Notes: generated from the sequence alone by a model not told the origin. A stretch of DNA of 64,000 bases from Dendrolimus kikuchii (GCA_019925095.2 CM034408.1:434001-498000); one strand, 5' to 3'; positions 1 through 11,215 are shown, counted from the first letter of the stretch. A program made the numbers and translations.

Positions 1-187
1 ATCACTTCCACCCCTGGAGCTTTAGTCTTAGCTCTAGCAATCTCCACTCCGTGCCGGCCAGCTAAGGCAAGCACGGAGGCGGGGGCCTTGCCTTGGTCCT
101 CGGAGTCAGGTACGAGGTATCGCTACTCACCTAAGGCTTCGCCACAAAGCCCCCCTGCGGTTATTATATTATTATTATTATTTAACA
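1..187 (+). mobile_element. GC-rich LINE 3'-end-like segment with (TTA)n tail
   Basis: A GC-rich block (1-160) ends abruptly in a TTA-repeat tract (161-183), the layout of a LINE 3' end. The + frame is open from base 88 but gives no recognisable domain. The left edge is cut by the window. Confidence 0.3.
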
Positions 188-511
188 AAATTGGGTCGTT
201 CTGGTCTTACGCCAAAAGGAAGGTTTGCATGGAAAATCAGCGTTGTGTCGGATATAATTCTGGCACAGCAATATGCTGAGTGCAAACCTTGTTTGCTGGA
301 AATGCGATAAACAAATTCTCAAAATATGCCCTGTGTATACTAATGTATAAGGTATGTAATTACGTCGCTATTTTCACTCAACTAAAGTTTTTCTTTCTTT
401 CTTTCTTTGAGCCAATGGAGTTAGTTATAAAAAAAAATCATAACGTTTCAGTATATATTTATATAAAGGATATTTTTGAAACAAAAATGCTTGAGTTGCT
501 TTGACTTGTGT
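188..511. other. AT-rich, nothing recognised
   Basis: Contains a short TTTC repeat near 388-407; no gene or repeat family identified. Confidence 0.5.
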
Positions 512-519
512 AATGGCGG

Positions 520-1047
520 GAAACCGCCTCCATGATCGCCGTCTGGTCTCAAGAGCTCGACAACCCTGCGGCCTATGGCGGCTACACGGTGGATGCAATC
601 AGGCCACAGCTGACGGAATGGGTCAACCGCACCAGCGGCACCCTGACCTTCAGGACGACACAGATACTTACCGGACACGGATGTTTCGATAAGTATCTGT
701 GTCGCATTGTGGGCTGCTTGCCTTCCCCGGACTGCCGCCAGTGCAGCGCGCCCGACACGGCGTTACACACGCTTGTCGAGTGCGCCGCATGGGCGCCGCA
801 GCGTTTCGAACTTGAGACGCACGTAGGTCCAGTCGACTCGCTCTGCGACTTGGTCAAGGCCATGCTGCAGAGCAGCGACAATTGGGGGGCTGCGGTTACT
901 TTTTGCGAGACAGTAATGTCACTCAAGGAGGCCGCAGAACGAGACAGAGAGAGAAGTCCTGCAGCGCGTGCCAATGCGTCTTCTCGAGGTCGCCGGCCTT
1001 CAGCTGGCACCCGGAGAGGCAGGTACGCGCATTACTTCCCTCCCTGA
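520..1047 (+). pseudogene. R1-clade-like ORF2 C-terminus
   Basis: Open for 175 codons to TGA at 1045-1047 with no upstream start, because the element is 5'-truncated. The peptide carries QILTGHGCFDKYLCR followed by a knuckle of form CX2CX7HX4C (CRQC ... DTALHTLVEC AAW), the arrangement seen downstream of the reverse transcriptase in R1/TRAS/Waldo-type LINEs. The catalytic reverse-transcriptase core and endonuclease are missing, so it cannot act alone. The last 40 residues are Arg/Ser/Ala-rich. The complementary-strand frame 582-1010 is a shadow. Confidence 0.7.
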
Positions 1048-1466
1048 GTTAGGTTCTGTTTACCGCGGGGGGCCTTTAGCTTGCTAGGAAGAGCAAAGGA
1101 CCTTCTACCCCCGCACAACGAAGTGGGGTGTGTTCTCCCAGGGCACCCTCCAGGCACTTTATTGCGCTGGATCGGCTGGGCGTAACTATGTTCTAAATCT
1201 CAGCCTTTCCAACACATTCAAAGCGCAGGGTCGTCAGGGAGGAGGAGGTTTTTAGTGGGTATTGGGGTTGCTCGCCCGTGCAGCAACGCTCGGAGTCTTC
1301 CACACTATTCTGTGACGTCGATCGCGGACGGAGCGCTGCCAAGAGCATACTATTGCTGCAGTGTTATCGCCCCCGACCGACGCGTGTCGTTCCACTAGCA
1401 ACGACCCAGTTTGTGCGTAAATCGGTTAAGCATTTTCCCTCGCCTCAAAACAAAAAAAAAAAAAAA
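520..1466 (+). mobile_element. R1-like LINE, 5'-truncated insertion
   Basis: 947-bp insertion flanked by an 8-bp duplication AATGGCGG (512-519 and 1467-1474). It holds the end of an ORF2 (520-1047), a GC-rich 3' UTR and a poly-A run (about 1452-1466). A second copy of the last 290 bp lies at 57928-58220, which confirms the 3' end. Clade is inferred from the zinc-knuckle C-terminus. Confidence 0.75.
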
Positions 1467-1474
1467 AATGGCGG

Positions 1475-2111
1475 ACAGCGAAGAGAATGAACGTGTACAA
1501 TATTTTATGCCCATTTAAATTGCCCCTGACATAATGTGTGGAGCAATAAATGCTGTTCTCGCGCATTTGAGATATAATTTTTTGTAAACTTGAAAATATT
1601 ATTTTCATTTCTTTTGCGACTGCAGCATGTTTTGAAATTAGTCAGACGATATAACTACTTATTAATTTAATTGTTCAGAGCTTATTTTTTACCTATATTT
1701 GTGTTTATGTTGTTTATACTTTATGTTATTTTGTAAATATAGTTATATTTATTTTGAGTAGGTTATAGTTTAGTTATTAATGTTTTTAATCTACAAAAAA
1801 TTTAAAAATTATAATTGAAGTCTTCAATGAAGCACCTTTTGCTCGAGAAATGCGTATATTTTAATATTATGAGATTTTACAATATTTTTTACTGCGTGTA
1901 CAATCGCTCGTTTTTTCTTCCGTAATGAATTTTTTGAATATTGGCCGTTGGCCGTAGACAAAGAGTGTTTGTCATAGACAATTTTGATATTGCGTGTACA
2001 CACCGGTGCGAGTGTACTGAATTATGCCCGGCTGAAATCGGTGTGTACCTTTCTTTGGTAAATCGTGCGGCGACAATAATAACTATTTATTATAAAATGA
2101 TTCTTCCAATG
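1475..2111. other. AT-rich, nothing recognised
   Basis: No open frame with recognisable content on either strand. Confidence 0.5.
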
Positions 2112-2555
2112 CAATGATCTGCCTTTCACTAAATTTAAAACCAAATTAAAAAGTATCTTGCTTAAAAAGGGATACTATACTATTGAAGAATACTTAAATG
2201 ACAAAAAATCATTTTTCTTTCCTTTTATTGTATTGGTCTTATTGAGTATGCATTGTTTGCTACAACTCCATTAATTCTTCAAAAAGTAATTCTGTAACAT
2301 ACTTCTGTACAAAACTTATAAATAAAAGGATTTGAAATATAAATAGAATATGAAATATAAAGAGGCACAATATTTAGCTAGACGTGTTGCTGGGGAGTTT
2401 GTTGCCGCTTCTTCTCCTTTACAGCGTCAACACGTTGCAAAGCGGTGTACATAGAATAGGAAGTAAAAATTAAATTTTAACTTACATGTATGACTTTCAA
2501 AAAGTGTTCTGCAGTGGAACTTATTTTGAATAAAATCTTTTGAATTTGAATGCTT
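2112..2555 (+). mobile_element. Jockey/CR1-type LINE 3' end, copy 1
   Basis: ORF remnant plus 3' UTR ending in a TTTGAA-rich tail. The 3' UTR from about 2215 recurs at 32724-33063 with few differences, and its GTTGCTGGGGAGTTT...GCGAAGCGG-type block recurs in degraded form at 38640, 57645 and (minus) 43990. Confidence 0.65.
2116..2274 (+). pseudogene. Non-LTR ORF C-terminal remnant
   Basis: Frame of 52 residues plus stop: PFTKFKTKLKSILLKKGYYT then IEEYLND. This Lys-rich FK..LK..L..KGYY pattern is the common extreme C-terminus of Jockey/CR1-type reverse transcriptases in insects. No upstream domains remain. Confidence 0.6.
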
Positions 2556-2823
2556 GAATGCGGGCCTGTCTAGCCCGGACCCGGAGTTTGTTTTAGCCGC
2601 GCCCCTATTTGTCTGTCTGGCTTTAAAATAGATCCCAATATTCTGCTTTCCTCCCTTAAATTCATCCATTTAGTGGGATTCTACAAATACATAGATACAA
2701 CTTTCGCGTACTACGATATTAGTGTACACTATATTATATTTATTGCAGTATTTTCTATTATACTTCATACTTTACTAATTACGATGTATAAGAGAAACTA
2801 CATTAATATTATAAATTCGAAAA

Positions 2824-2990
2824 TTTGGATGGTTGTTTGTTGCTCAATCACGTCAGAACGGTTGAACGGATTTTGATGAAATTTGGCACAGAGATAGATT
2901 ATAATCTGGAATACCACATAGCTTACCTTTTATCCCGATTCCCGTGGGATAACTGTCTATAAAATTTACATTAACGCGAGCGATGATACG
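2824..2990 (+). mobile_element. Helitron-like/short interspersed fragment
   Basis: Contains the stock phrase GAACGGATTTTGATGAAATT, also seen in Hel-E copies, followed by a Hel-like body with GCGAGCGATG. Both ends are unclear. Confidence 0.4.
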
Positions 2991-3556
2991 GACTTGTACC
3001 TATATATTAATACGTGAAGCAAAAACTTTGTACCCCTTTTTACGAAAATTACGCAGTCGGAGGAGTATGCAATTTCGCACACTTATAGTTTATATAGAGA
3101 AGAAGTGCAGAATGCTATTTTTTTTTAAATTATGCATAAAAATACATTAAATCAATAAGAATAATATTACACACACTACCATATATTTGACACACACACG
3201 CATATATACTCTTTTGTTTATAGTTAAAGTCAAATTATCAGTGTAGCCTTGGCGAAATCTGTGATTATAGAAGTATAGTCTTTGACAACAGAACGTTAAT
3301 AATGTTTAAACTTATAATTTAAAATAATTATTATGGTCGAATTTCGACTACGAGCGACCACTAGTTTATTAAAAAATTGGATTGGCGCTCAGAGTTACTT
3401 TTGAAACTTTAAACATGCATACAAATGACTGGTAAGCCTTGCCTTAGTTCAAAATATATTAAAAAAAAAAACGAATGCATAATATAGAGTAGAAAAAAGT
3501 TGCGCTGCTGCTTCTTTCTCCTTTTACAGTAACTAAAATTGATTTGGACGCTTTGG
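2991..3556. other. AT-rich, nothing firm
   Basis: Possible continuation of the preceding fragment to about 3110, CA-rich tract near 3170-3210. No gene seen. Confidence 0.45.
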
Positions 3557-3699
3557 TTTTTTTTTAATTGCAGGAGCTCAGCAGACAGGCAGACGGCCCA
3601 CTTGATGGAAAGCGGTTACCATCGCCTATGGACATTTGCAACACCAAAGTTGCTACAAATGCGCTGCTGCTCTCTTAAGGGAGATTGGAACCTGATTAC
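3557..3699 (-). mobile_element. SR-A copy, 3' part
   Basis: Poly-T (poly-A of the element) then TTGCAGGAGCTCAGCAGACA and about 120 bp of SR-A, broken before the middle of the element. Confidence 0.75.
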
Positions 3700-3764
3700 T
3701 TTGGTAAGCTGAACAAGAGATTTGAAATATTCTGAAATAAAAGGCATTCGTTTTCATTATTTAC

Positions 3765-3953
3765 ATACGTACATACATACATACATAACTTCACGCCAGT
3801 TCCCTTGCGGGATAGGCACTAACAACAGAGTGCCACTCAGGCTTATTCTTACACACCTCACTTGCTTCTTTGACATTGATAACTCTTGTCATGCACGCTC
3901 GTCTGTTCTTAAGGCTCCTGACATCACCTTCTGCTAGGACACGATCAATTTGA
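3765..3953 (-). mobile_element. LINE-T copy 1
   Basis: 3' tail (CATA)n on this strand, then about 170 bp of ORF C-terminus. Flanks TTCATTATTTA (3753-3763) and TTCATTTTTTA (3954-3964) form a duplication with one mismatch. Confidence 0.75.
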
Positions 3954-3965
3954 TTCATTTTTTAA

Positions 3966-4611
3966 TTCACTCGAAAAGGAGTATGATTCTCAGCTTGACT
4001 ATATGTTTTTTATGCGACTGCTCCTTCAATTGTGAACGGATAAAAAAACCGATATATACTTCTGAGGTAGCCCCATCGTCACCATGTATGTCTGAGTCTG
4101 ATGAATGAATCCCGGGGAAATCGAGAGTCTTATATTTTTTTTCTAAAACTGTTCAAGTATTTACGTAAGTGAATACTAGAAAAACAAAAACAAAATCAAC
4201 TATAAAGTAATTAAAAATTATTCGTTTTTACAACGTCAATAACAACAACAAATTTACTAAATATAGTAATTTTTATGTGTATGGTGAATTGGGTAGGACA
4301 CGATTTTAAAATGAGTTTGCAAGAGTAACATGACATTTTGTACTGAACCAGTAAAATGTACCACTTCAAATGAGGCAAGGACATCTGTATGGTTTGTACC
4401 GCGGCAGTACATTTGAAGCGATGAGGCCGGTGAGGCGGTGAGCGTCATTCCCTCATTTGTCCCGTACAAGACTTCTAGTTCGGAAATGTTCGTTAAGAAT
4501 CGGATGTGATCGCTATCGGTCACCTCACTTTACTAGCAGTCGTACATGTCATATGTTGTACGCGTTCCGTCTTTCCTCTTACATTTGACGCGTGAGTAGT
4601 AGCGGTACAAA
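3966..4611. other. Unassigned
   Basis: A minus frame of 88 codons (4257-4523) has no recognisable motif and is not supported as a gene. Confidence 0.45.
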
Positions 4612-4623
4612 AATTTTGAAGTA

Positions 4624-4854
4624 CATACATACATACACACATAACTTCACGCCAGTTCCCTTGCGGGATAGGCACGAACAACAGAGCGCCAATCAGGCTT
4701 ATTCTTACACACCTCACTTGCTTCTTTGACATTCATAACTCTTGTCATGCACGCTCGTCTGTTCTTAAGGCTCCTGACATCACCTTCTGCTAGTACACGA
4801 TCAATTTGATCATGGAAGGTGTGTCGTGGCCTTCCACGACTTCTGCATCCATCC
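4624..4854 (-). mobile_element. LINE-T copy 2
   Basis: Perfect 12-bp duplication AATTTTGAAGTA at 4612-4623 and 4855-4866. Encodes the GRPRHTFHDQIDRVLAEGDV C-terminus with a frameshift. Confidence 0.85.
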
Positions 4855-4877
4855 AATTTTGAAGTAGTACAAATCTA

Positions 4878-4925
4878 TTTTGTATGGGACAAATGTACTG
4901 CCTCACACGTGTACTACTCATCACT
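4878..4925 (+). repeat. Short dispersed repeat (partner 21128-21174)
   Basis: About 46 bp containing GGACAAATGTACTGCCTCAC recur nearly unchanged at 21128-21174. Class unknown. Confidence 0.6.
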
Positions 4926-5319
4926 AGGTGTGTCGATGATGTTACCCCGTTGCATAAGGGTGACGCACCACTGCCGAGATCCCGAGTACCAAATAAGACG
5001 ACGAGTGTTGTACTCTAGGTGTAATTGTTGCTTAATTAATTTAATTAAACTTAAGACTATATACAGAAATCTAAATTGCTACGTGAAGCTATGCAAAGCG
5101 TAAATATAGGAGGTATATCCGTAGATGCATCTCCGAAGCTTGCCTGTGTTCTGTATTGACAGATTTTGGCACGTACATCGACTGCTCAGTTTTAACCTTG
5201 CTTTTATGTAGTAATAAATTATTCAAGTGACGTAAAATTATACTTTGACTTCAAGATGTTGTAGAAAACATTTATTTTTAACTTTTTAATTACTTTTGAA
5301 ATCGGTTTTGTTGTTTGTT
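4926..5319. other. Unassigned
   Basis: AT-rich; no supported feature. Confidence 0.45.
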
Positions 5320-5331
5320 ATTATTTATGTA

Positions 5332-5610
5332 CATACATACATAACTTCACGCCGGTTCCCTTGCGGGGTAGGCACGAAAACAGAGCGCCATTTAGGCTTA
5401 TTCTTACACACCTCTTGTCATGCACGCTCGTCTGTTCTTAAGGCTCCTGACATCACCTTCTGCTAGTACATGATCAATTTGATCATGGAAGATGTGTAGT
5501 GGCCTTCCACGACTTCTCCATCCATCCACTTTTGCACTGTATATCTGTTTAGTCATTCTTTCCACATGCCCGAACCACCGGAGCATTCCTTTAATTACCT
5601 TCACCCCGAC
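5332..5610 (-). mobile_element. LINE-T copy 3
   Basis: Perfect 12-bp duplication ATTATTTATGTA at 5320-5331 and 5611-5622. Internal deletion near 5413 removes part of the C-terminal frame. Confidence 0.85.
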
Positions 5611-5628
5611 ATTATTTATGTATATAGT

Positions 5629-5652
5629 ATATATATATATATATATATATAT
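5629..5652. repeat. (TA)n microsatellite
   Basis: AT dinucleotide run between LINE-T copy 3 and an SR-A copy. Confidence 0.9.
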
Positions 5653-5908
5653 TGCAGAAGTTCAGCAGACAGGCAGACGGTCTACTTAATGGAAAGCGGT
5701 TACCATCGCCTATGCCTAATGCGCTGCTGCTCTCCTAAGGGAGACTAGAACCTGGTCACTGATGCCGGAACACAACTCAAGGTTGTCATGGCGACATACT
5801 TTAGACTAGGGGTGGTAGCCATCCAGTCGGGCAAATGCCCTACCACCTGGCTGTGGGTTGTTAAGTCGCCTCTTACGACAGACCGCTCCAACACAGGCGG
5901 ATAATTTT
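5653..5908 (-). mobile_element. SR-A copy
   Basis: Runs from TTGCAGAAGTTCAGCAGACA to near the 5' end; a short internal deletion at 5715 removes the GGACATTTGCAACACC block; poly-T replaced by (TA)n. Confidence 0.8.
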
Positions 5909-6236
5909 TTATTCATTATATTTTTGTCCTGTAGCTTACTAAATAAAAATGTAAGAAATATTTATAATTTAATACTGCTTAAATGTAGTCCTTTAGATCT
6001 TTATTTTATGAAGCCAAGTGTATGATACAATGCTCGCTCCATTAATCTTCGTACGTGCTCTCCAAGGATGGGAGGGCTTTCCCCCGCATTATATAAACAA
6101 GGGCCTACATTTTCATATTATTATACCAAGTTGGTCAACATACTGTTTGCCTTGTTTTTTTTTATAATAGACTGATAAAGGTGATTGGTCGGATGCATTT
6201 TTTTTAACATAAATAAATAATGCACAGACAGGCATG
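5909..6236. other. AT-rich, nothing recognised
   Basis: No supported feature. Confidence 0.45.
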
Positions 6237-6447
6237 GACGTTGTAATCCCAAGTTAAACAAGTTACGCTTCTATTATGGGTATTTTATAACAGACCACTC
6301 TGAGGCCGATCCCAGTAGACACTTAGACCACAGTAAATAATGGAAAGTTCGTTACTGAAATTTCCCATGCGAGGAATCGAACCCGGAGCCTCTGCGTTGT
6401 AGTGAATTCGGCCAGCTAACGCTTAACCAGCTCAACCACAGAGGCCA
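6237..6447 (-). mobile_element. SINE-C copy
   Basis: Reverse copy of a tRNA-headed SINE: B-box GAATCGAACCC and A-box-like end CAACCACAGAGGCC are readable. Diverged from the copies at 13693, 39024 and 56339. Confidence 0.75.
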
Positions 6448-6475
6448 TCAGGCCGCCATTTAATTATATCGAACA

Positions 6476-6662
6476 CTAGCTGCGCCCCGCGGTTTTACCC
6501 GCGTGGTGATTGAAAATCATTATATTTTCGATAATTCATAGCCTATATGTTACTCTGATGTGTAAGCTGTATTATTTAAAAGTTTAGAAAGAGTAACAAA
6601 CATACATCCATCCATCCATACATTCTTACAAATTTTAGCGTTTATAATATTAGTAGAAAGTA
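6476..6662 (-). mobile_element. Helitron-like short element
   Basis: Begins ACTAGCTGCGCCCCGCGG (reverse of a CTAG end) and closes with ...TTTATAATATTAGTAG, the usual far end of these elements. Confidence 0.55.
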
Positions 6663-6738
6663 GGATTCTTAAAGGAATGGAACGAATGGTAATACGTTTA
6701 AAAATGATGTAAAACCATCTCCTATCTTCTTTTCCTCC

Positions 6739-6743
<5 letters not shown>

Positions 6744-6790
<47 letters not shown>
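6744..6790. repeat. (TA)n microsatellite
   Basis: About 23 TA units directly beside a Hel-E terminus. Confidence 0.95.
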
Positions 6791-6791
<1 letters not shown>

Positions 6792-7206
6792 TAGCTGTCC
6801 CGGAAGACGTTGTTCTGCCCTGAAGAAATTAAATAAGAACCCGATTGCAGCGCTACCTACCGGGTCCAATTGTGAATCTAAACCATCCTCGAATCCACTT
6901 GAACACACACAAAAAAAATCATTCAAATCGGTCCAGCCATTTAGGAGGAGTTCATTGTCAACACACGTACAGAAGAATTATATACATACATAGCTTCACG
7001 CCAGTTCCCTTGCGGGTTAGGCACGAGCAACAGAGCGCCATTCAGGCTTATTCTTACACACCTCACTCGCTTCTTTGACATTCATAGCTCTTGTCATGCA
7101 CGCTCGTCTGTTCTTAAGGCTCCTGACATCACCTTCTGCTAGTATACGATCAATTTGATCATGGAAGGTGTGTCGTGGCCTTCCACGAATTATATATATA
7201 TAAAGA
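6791..7206 (-). mobile_element. Hel-E copy, split by LINE-T
   Basis: Starts CTAGCTGTCCCGGAAGACG and contains GGACCGATTTGAATGATTT in reverse. The body stops at the LINE-T insertion 6985-7186 and resumes with (TA)n-like sequence. Confidence 0.7.
6985..7186 (-). mobile_element. LINE-T copy 4, nested in Hel-E
   Basis: 10-bp duplication GAATTATATA at 6975-6984 and 7187-7196, so it landed after the Helitron. Confidence 0.8.
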
Positions 7207-7544
7207 TATACATATGTATGTATATATAAGTATACCTTATCAAGCGGAAGAAATGAGACGGCATGCGTCGTCAACAGCATTGCAATAGTAGTCATCTTAC
7301 AAAATTCACCTCTTTACTAAAGAAATGCAACGCGTACGCATCGTTTGAATATTGTTAACAATTCCTTCCTTCTTCTTCTTCCTTTGAGACGGAGGAGCAT
7401 TCCATCTCGCTCCTCCACTTAGTCAGGCCATCCCTAAAATATAACACTATACGTTCCATAAAAAATAATCTTTTTTAAATACAAGCTTTGGAGATCCTGG
7501 ATATCGTAGCCGCAGAGTGCTAGCCAAGACAAGTAAAACGAGCC

Positions 7545-7795
7545 CAAACACGACGGGTCTATCTTGTTTAGTACAGGAGTTCCTATGACCACCTTCGGAC
7601 TCCATCAGATCAGCTCCATGGTACCATATTATTGCATTGTCACGCGATATACATATGCGTGCAAAATTTCAGTTCAATCGGAAACCGGGAAGTTGGTCAA
7701 ATTTAACTTGCAAGATTCCATCCGAACTTACATACATACATAGGTACATCCATTGCAAGTTAAATAAAAGCTTGTAATAAAAAAACCCATGTAAA
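7545..7795. repeat. Unclassified interspersed repeat
   Basis: Contains CAGTTCAATCGGAAACCGGG followed by TGGTCAAATTTAACTTGCAA, which reads like the end of a short Helitron or MITE. No second copy in this window. Confidence 0.35.
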
Positions 7796-8229
7796 CTCAA
7801 TGCTTTACGAGAATAATAACCGACACACAAAGACAAACGACCCGATGTTGAAAATGGAAGTTCTGTTTTTGCCAAAATGGCCACGGAAGCACAGAAAGAA
7901 AGCAACCCAAAAACAATTTTTCGAAAATTCTAATTTCTAATAGAATCCTTTGTTAAAACGCTTTTCTAATTAAATGAAGCGAGCAACACGTTCGTTTCTA
8001 GCCCTCGAGCCCTTAAAAATTGTGTTTGTACAAGAATAAAATAATTTTCTTATCAAAACCTTTCAAAACGCCCCTTACACATCGCCAGACCTTAATTAAT
8101 TACAAGCACATTTCTAGATAATGTAATAATTACAGATGCTTTTGAGTTAATTAACTCGATAGGCCTTTAAGGCTAGTGCGGACGACGGCCTTTCTGCTGG
8201 GCTGCTATATTACCAAATTTATTAAAATC
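7796..8229. other. AT-rich, nothing recognised
   Basis: No supported feature. Confidence 0.45.
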
Positions 8230-8233
8230 ATAC

Positions 8234-9074
8234 TGTTACATACCGACACAGAAATGCGCACACCTGCAGATCGTAAAACGCAGTTTTATTTCCAACCGCA
8301 TTTAGGAATTATTTTGTTTACTTTGTGTTTAGAATTTGTAGTTCAGAAAAACGTGCTGTTGTTTTTCTACTTCTTTTATGGCCGTCATTAGTGTCGAACT
8401 AATCCTTGCTTGCCAGGTGTGCGGATTAATTCGGTGAACACGGTCCTTTGTTCTATTATACAGTTTGGTATAAAAACAATGACCGGAACGGAGAGGTGAG
8501 GCAGTCGAGCGACGACTACGATAGAAGCAAGACGTGTACATTCGACAAGCGATATAGTGACGGACTTTGCGCGTGTTATTGAATTGTGCATTACATTGGG
8601 ACTTATTGCGTCTAGTTATATTTGTACCTATGTTATACGTGTTGATATAGTTTTAATACATACATACATACATACATAACTTCACGCCAGTTCCCTTGCG
8701 GGGTAGGCACGAACAACAGAGCGCCATTTAGGCCCATTCTTACACACCTCACTTGCTTCTTTGACATTCATAACTCTTGTCATGCACACTCGTCTGTTCT
8801 TAAGGCTCCTGACATCACCCTCCGCTAGTACACGATCAATTTGATCATGGAAGGTGTGTCGTGGCCTTCCACGACTTCTGCATCCATCCACTTTTGCACT
8901 GTATATCTGTTTAGTCATTCTTTCATCGTGCATTCTTTCCACATGCCCGAACCACCGGAGCATTCCTTTCCTTACCTTCACCCCGACACTCTCTTTCAGA
9001 CCAACTCAGACCATAGTTTTAATAAATTATAGTAATTCCAACGGCATTTTAATTCGAGTCCCACACTCGTAACA
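8234..9074 (+). mobile_element. LTR-H solo LTR, split by LINE-T
   Basis: Ends TGTTAC...GTAACA, 4-bp duplication ATAC at 8230-8233 and 9075-9078. Without the 354-bp LINE-T insert and its duplication the LTR is about 475 bp. It has a TATA-like GGTATAAAAACA near 8468 and AATAAA near 9021, giving U3-R-U5 order. No internal retroelement region is present. TSD length fits Ty3/Gypsy, but clade is not proven. Confidence 0.85.
8659..9012 (-). mobile_element. LINE-T copy 5, nested in solo LTR
   Basis: Perfect 12-bp duplication ATAGTTTTAATA at 8647-8658 and 9013-9024, created from LTR sequence. Encodes 99 open codons ending at the ARELA terminus. Confidence 0.9.
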
Positions 9075-9164
9075 ATACAAAAAAGATTTTACGAAGTGTG
9101 TAAGTTTAAACTGGGTATGAATGAATGATAACACCTTTAAAACTGCCTTAGGAAAAGGTAACGT

Positions 9165-9445
9165 ATTTGTGCCAGTTAGTTAACAGCTGGCAACCCTTAT
9201 TCGAGGTAACTTTTACATAGGCAACCCTAATCCATCGTACACAGGAAAAAATAAACTTTAATTTGATATATAATTTACTTTAAAAACAAGTGAAGGAATT
9301 TTTTCCCAAAATGTCAAACTAATATTTTAATTAAAAATACTAGCGGCCACATTTTTATAGGTAACTTAGCAATTATGTATTTCCTATATATAATTATCTA
9401 TAGAAACTAGATTTTAATTAAATAGCACATGAACGTAGTAATCAT
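9165..9445 (+). repeat. Repeat P, copy 1
   Basis: Matches 24270-24738 over its length (AACAGCTGGCAACCC ... GAACGTAGTAATC) and resumes after SR-A at 9744 with TTGCAGCTGGATC. The two copies give each other empty insertion sites. Class unknown. Confidence 0.75.
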
Positions 9446-9741
9446 TTTTTTATTGCAGGAATTCAGCAGACAGGCAGACGGCCCACTAGATGGAAAGATG
9501 GACATTTGCAACACCAAAGGTGCTACAAATGCGCTGCTGCTCTCTTAAGTGAGTCTGGAACCTGGTCACTAATGCCGGAACACAACTCAAAGTTGTTATG
9601 GCGGCATGCTCTAGACCAGGGGTGGTAGCCATCCAGTCGGGCAAATGCCCTACCACCTGGCTGTGGGTTGTTAAGTCGCCTCTTACGACAGGCCGCCCGG
9701 CCGCAGGAAATTGTATTCTTTCTCCGTTCCTGCACGGATAC
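9446..9741 (-). mobile_element. SR-A copy, near full length
   Basis: Lies inside repeat P; the paralogous site at 24735-24745 lacks it, so both boundaries are defined: poly-A side at about 9446 and ATCCGTGCAGG side at about 9741. Confidence 0.85.
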
Positions 9742-9865
9742 TTGCAGCTGGATCTTGGTCTATCAGCATTGCTATACAGCTTGGCAATGCAGCCCGCTGG
9801 CAGTGTATATTTGTTAGGCAGTTTAATTTCAAATTACGTTCTTAAAAACTAGGTACAATACATAA

Positions 9866-10030
9866 TGTACTAGCAGAAGGTGATGTCAGGAGCCTTAAGA
9901 ACAGACGAGCGTGCATGACAAGAGCTATGAATTTCAAAGAAGCGAGTGAGGTGTGTAAGAATAAGCCTGAATGGCGCTCTGTTGTTCGTGCCTACCCCGC
10001 AAGGGAACTGGCGTGAAGTTATGTATGTAT
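9866..10030 (+). mobile_element. LINE-T copy 6
   Basis: From GTACTAGCAGAAGG to GAAGTTATGTATGTAT; no clear target duplication. Confidence 0.8.
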
Positions 10031-10249
10031 TTCATTAAACTTTAACAAACTGCATTATACTATTATGTGTTGTATTGTCCATCGTGACTTCACTTTCTGG
10101 TCCCAGACGGAAGAACAGCGCTAGTCCTTGTCGGCTAGCATTATGCTGAGACTGGGTCCAATTTAGGACTTATTTTCTTTTTTTCTTTTTCTATTTACAT
10201 TAATTTAGTTTTTGTCCTAAATAAAATATTTTCTTTCTTTCTTTCTTTT
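10031..10249. other. Unassigned
   Basis: Ends in a CTTT repeat at about 10228-10246. Confidence 0.45.
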
Positions 10250-10790
10250 TTGATGGGAAGTAGTTACCATCGCCCATGGATATTTGTAACATCAAATGTG
10301 TTACCAATGTGCTACCACTCTCTAATAGGAGACTGGAACTGGCCACCAATGCTGGACCATAACTCAAGGTTATTTCGGCGACATACCCTAGACCAGGGGT
10401 GGTAACCTGGCTGTGGGTAGTTTTATCGCCTCTTACGATAGGTAAGGAAAGGAATGCTCCGGTGGTTCGGGCATGTGGAAAGAATGACTAAAGCAAAAGT
10501 GGATGGATGCAGAAGTCGTGGAAGGCCACGACACACCTTCCATGATCAAATTGATCGTATACTAGCGGAGGGTGATGTCAGGAGCTTTAAGAACAGGCGT
10601 GCATGACAAGATTTATGAATGTCAAAGAAGCAAGTGAGGTGTGTAAGAACAAGCCTGAATTGCGCTCTGTTGTTCGTGCCTACCCCGCAAGGGAACTGGC
10701 GTGAAGTTATGTATGTATGTATGTATGTATGTACGATAGGCCGCCCCAATGCAAGAAACTGTATTCTTTCTCCGTCCCTGCACGTCTGTC
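10250..10790 (-). mobile_element. SR-A copy, diverged and split by LINE-T
   Basis: SR-A body 10250-10442, interrupted by LINE-T, resuming 10741-10790 to CTCCGTCCCTGCACG. Its divergence suggests an older copy. Confidence 0.75.
10443..10731 (+). mobile_element. LINE-T copy 7, nested in SR-A
   Basis: 9-bp duplication TACGATAGG at 10434-10442 and 10732-10740, made from SR-A sequence. Confidence 0.85.
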
Positions 10791-11211
10791 CGACCGATGA
10801 TGTCGGTCTGTCTTTTTCTGTCACACTCATTTTTTAACCCGCTCTAATACTGACTACTTTATACTTCCGTACGTCGCCTGTTCCAGTGATATATCTTTAT
10901 TCCTGTTTTCGCGAAATTGCCCGTCAGTTTATGAAACACATTTCATGGGGATCGCACGCAATTTTCAGCAACGCGAGTGGCTCTTGAGCTGAAAATGTTA
11001 TGAAGAATACAAACCGTTTTAGTCTAGTGTTCCTTTATCTATATAATATAAAAACTGTAAAGGGTTTGTGTTTGTACAATACGTTTAAAAATGTGAAAAA
11101 AAATCAGGAGAGCTAATTCGTACCAGCAGATTTCGAAAATGCAAATTTTAGAATTTTTGGTCTATCTAGTATTGTTCTTTTATTATTAATGTAAACACTT
11201 TTATAGTCTTT
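10791..11211. other. Unassigned
   Basis: No supported feature; AT-rich from 11020. Confidence 0.45.
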
Positions 11212-11215
11212 GCAT

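Noticed and set aside
448..1010. Minus-strand open frames over the R1-like element
   Set aside because: Antisense shadows of the GC-rich ORF2 remnant; no motif of their own.
8841..9072. Many short frames antisense to LINE-T (…GVSWPSTTSASIHFCIVYLF-type)
   Set aside because: They recur wherever LINE-T occurs and simply mirror its conserved DNA; no start context or domain.
9523..9735. Recurrent 70-codon frame (MQERRKNTISCGRAACRKRR...) present in most full SR-A copies
   Set aside because: Open on both strands because SR-A is moderately GC-rich; copies carry varied substitutions without evident codon-level constraint. Coding is not supported from sequence alone.
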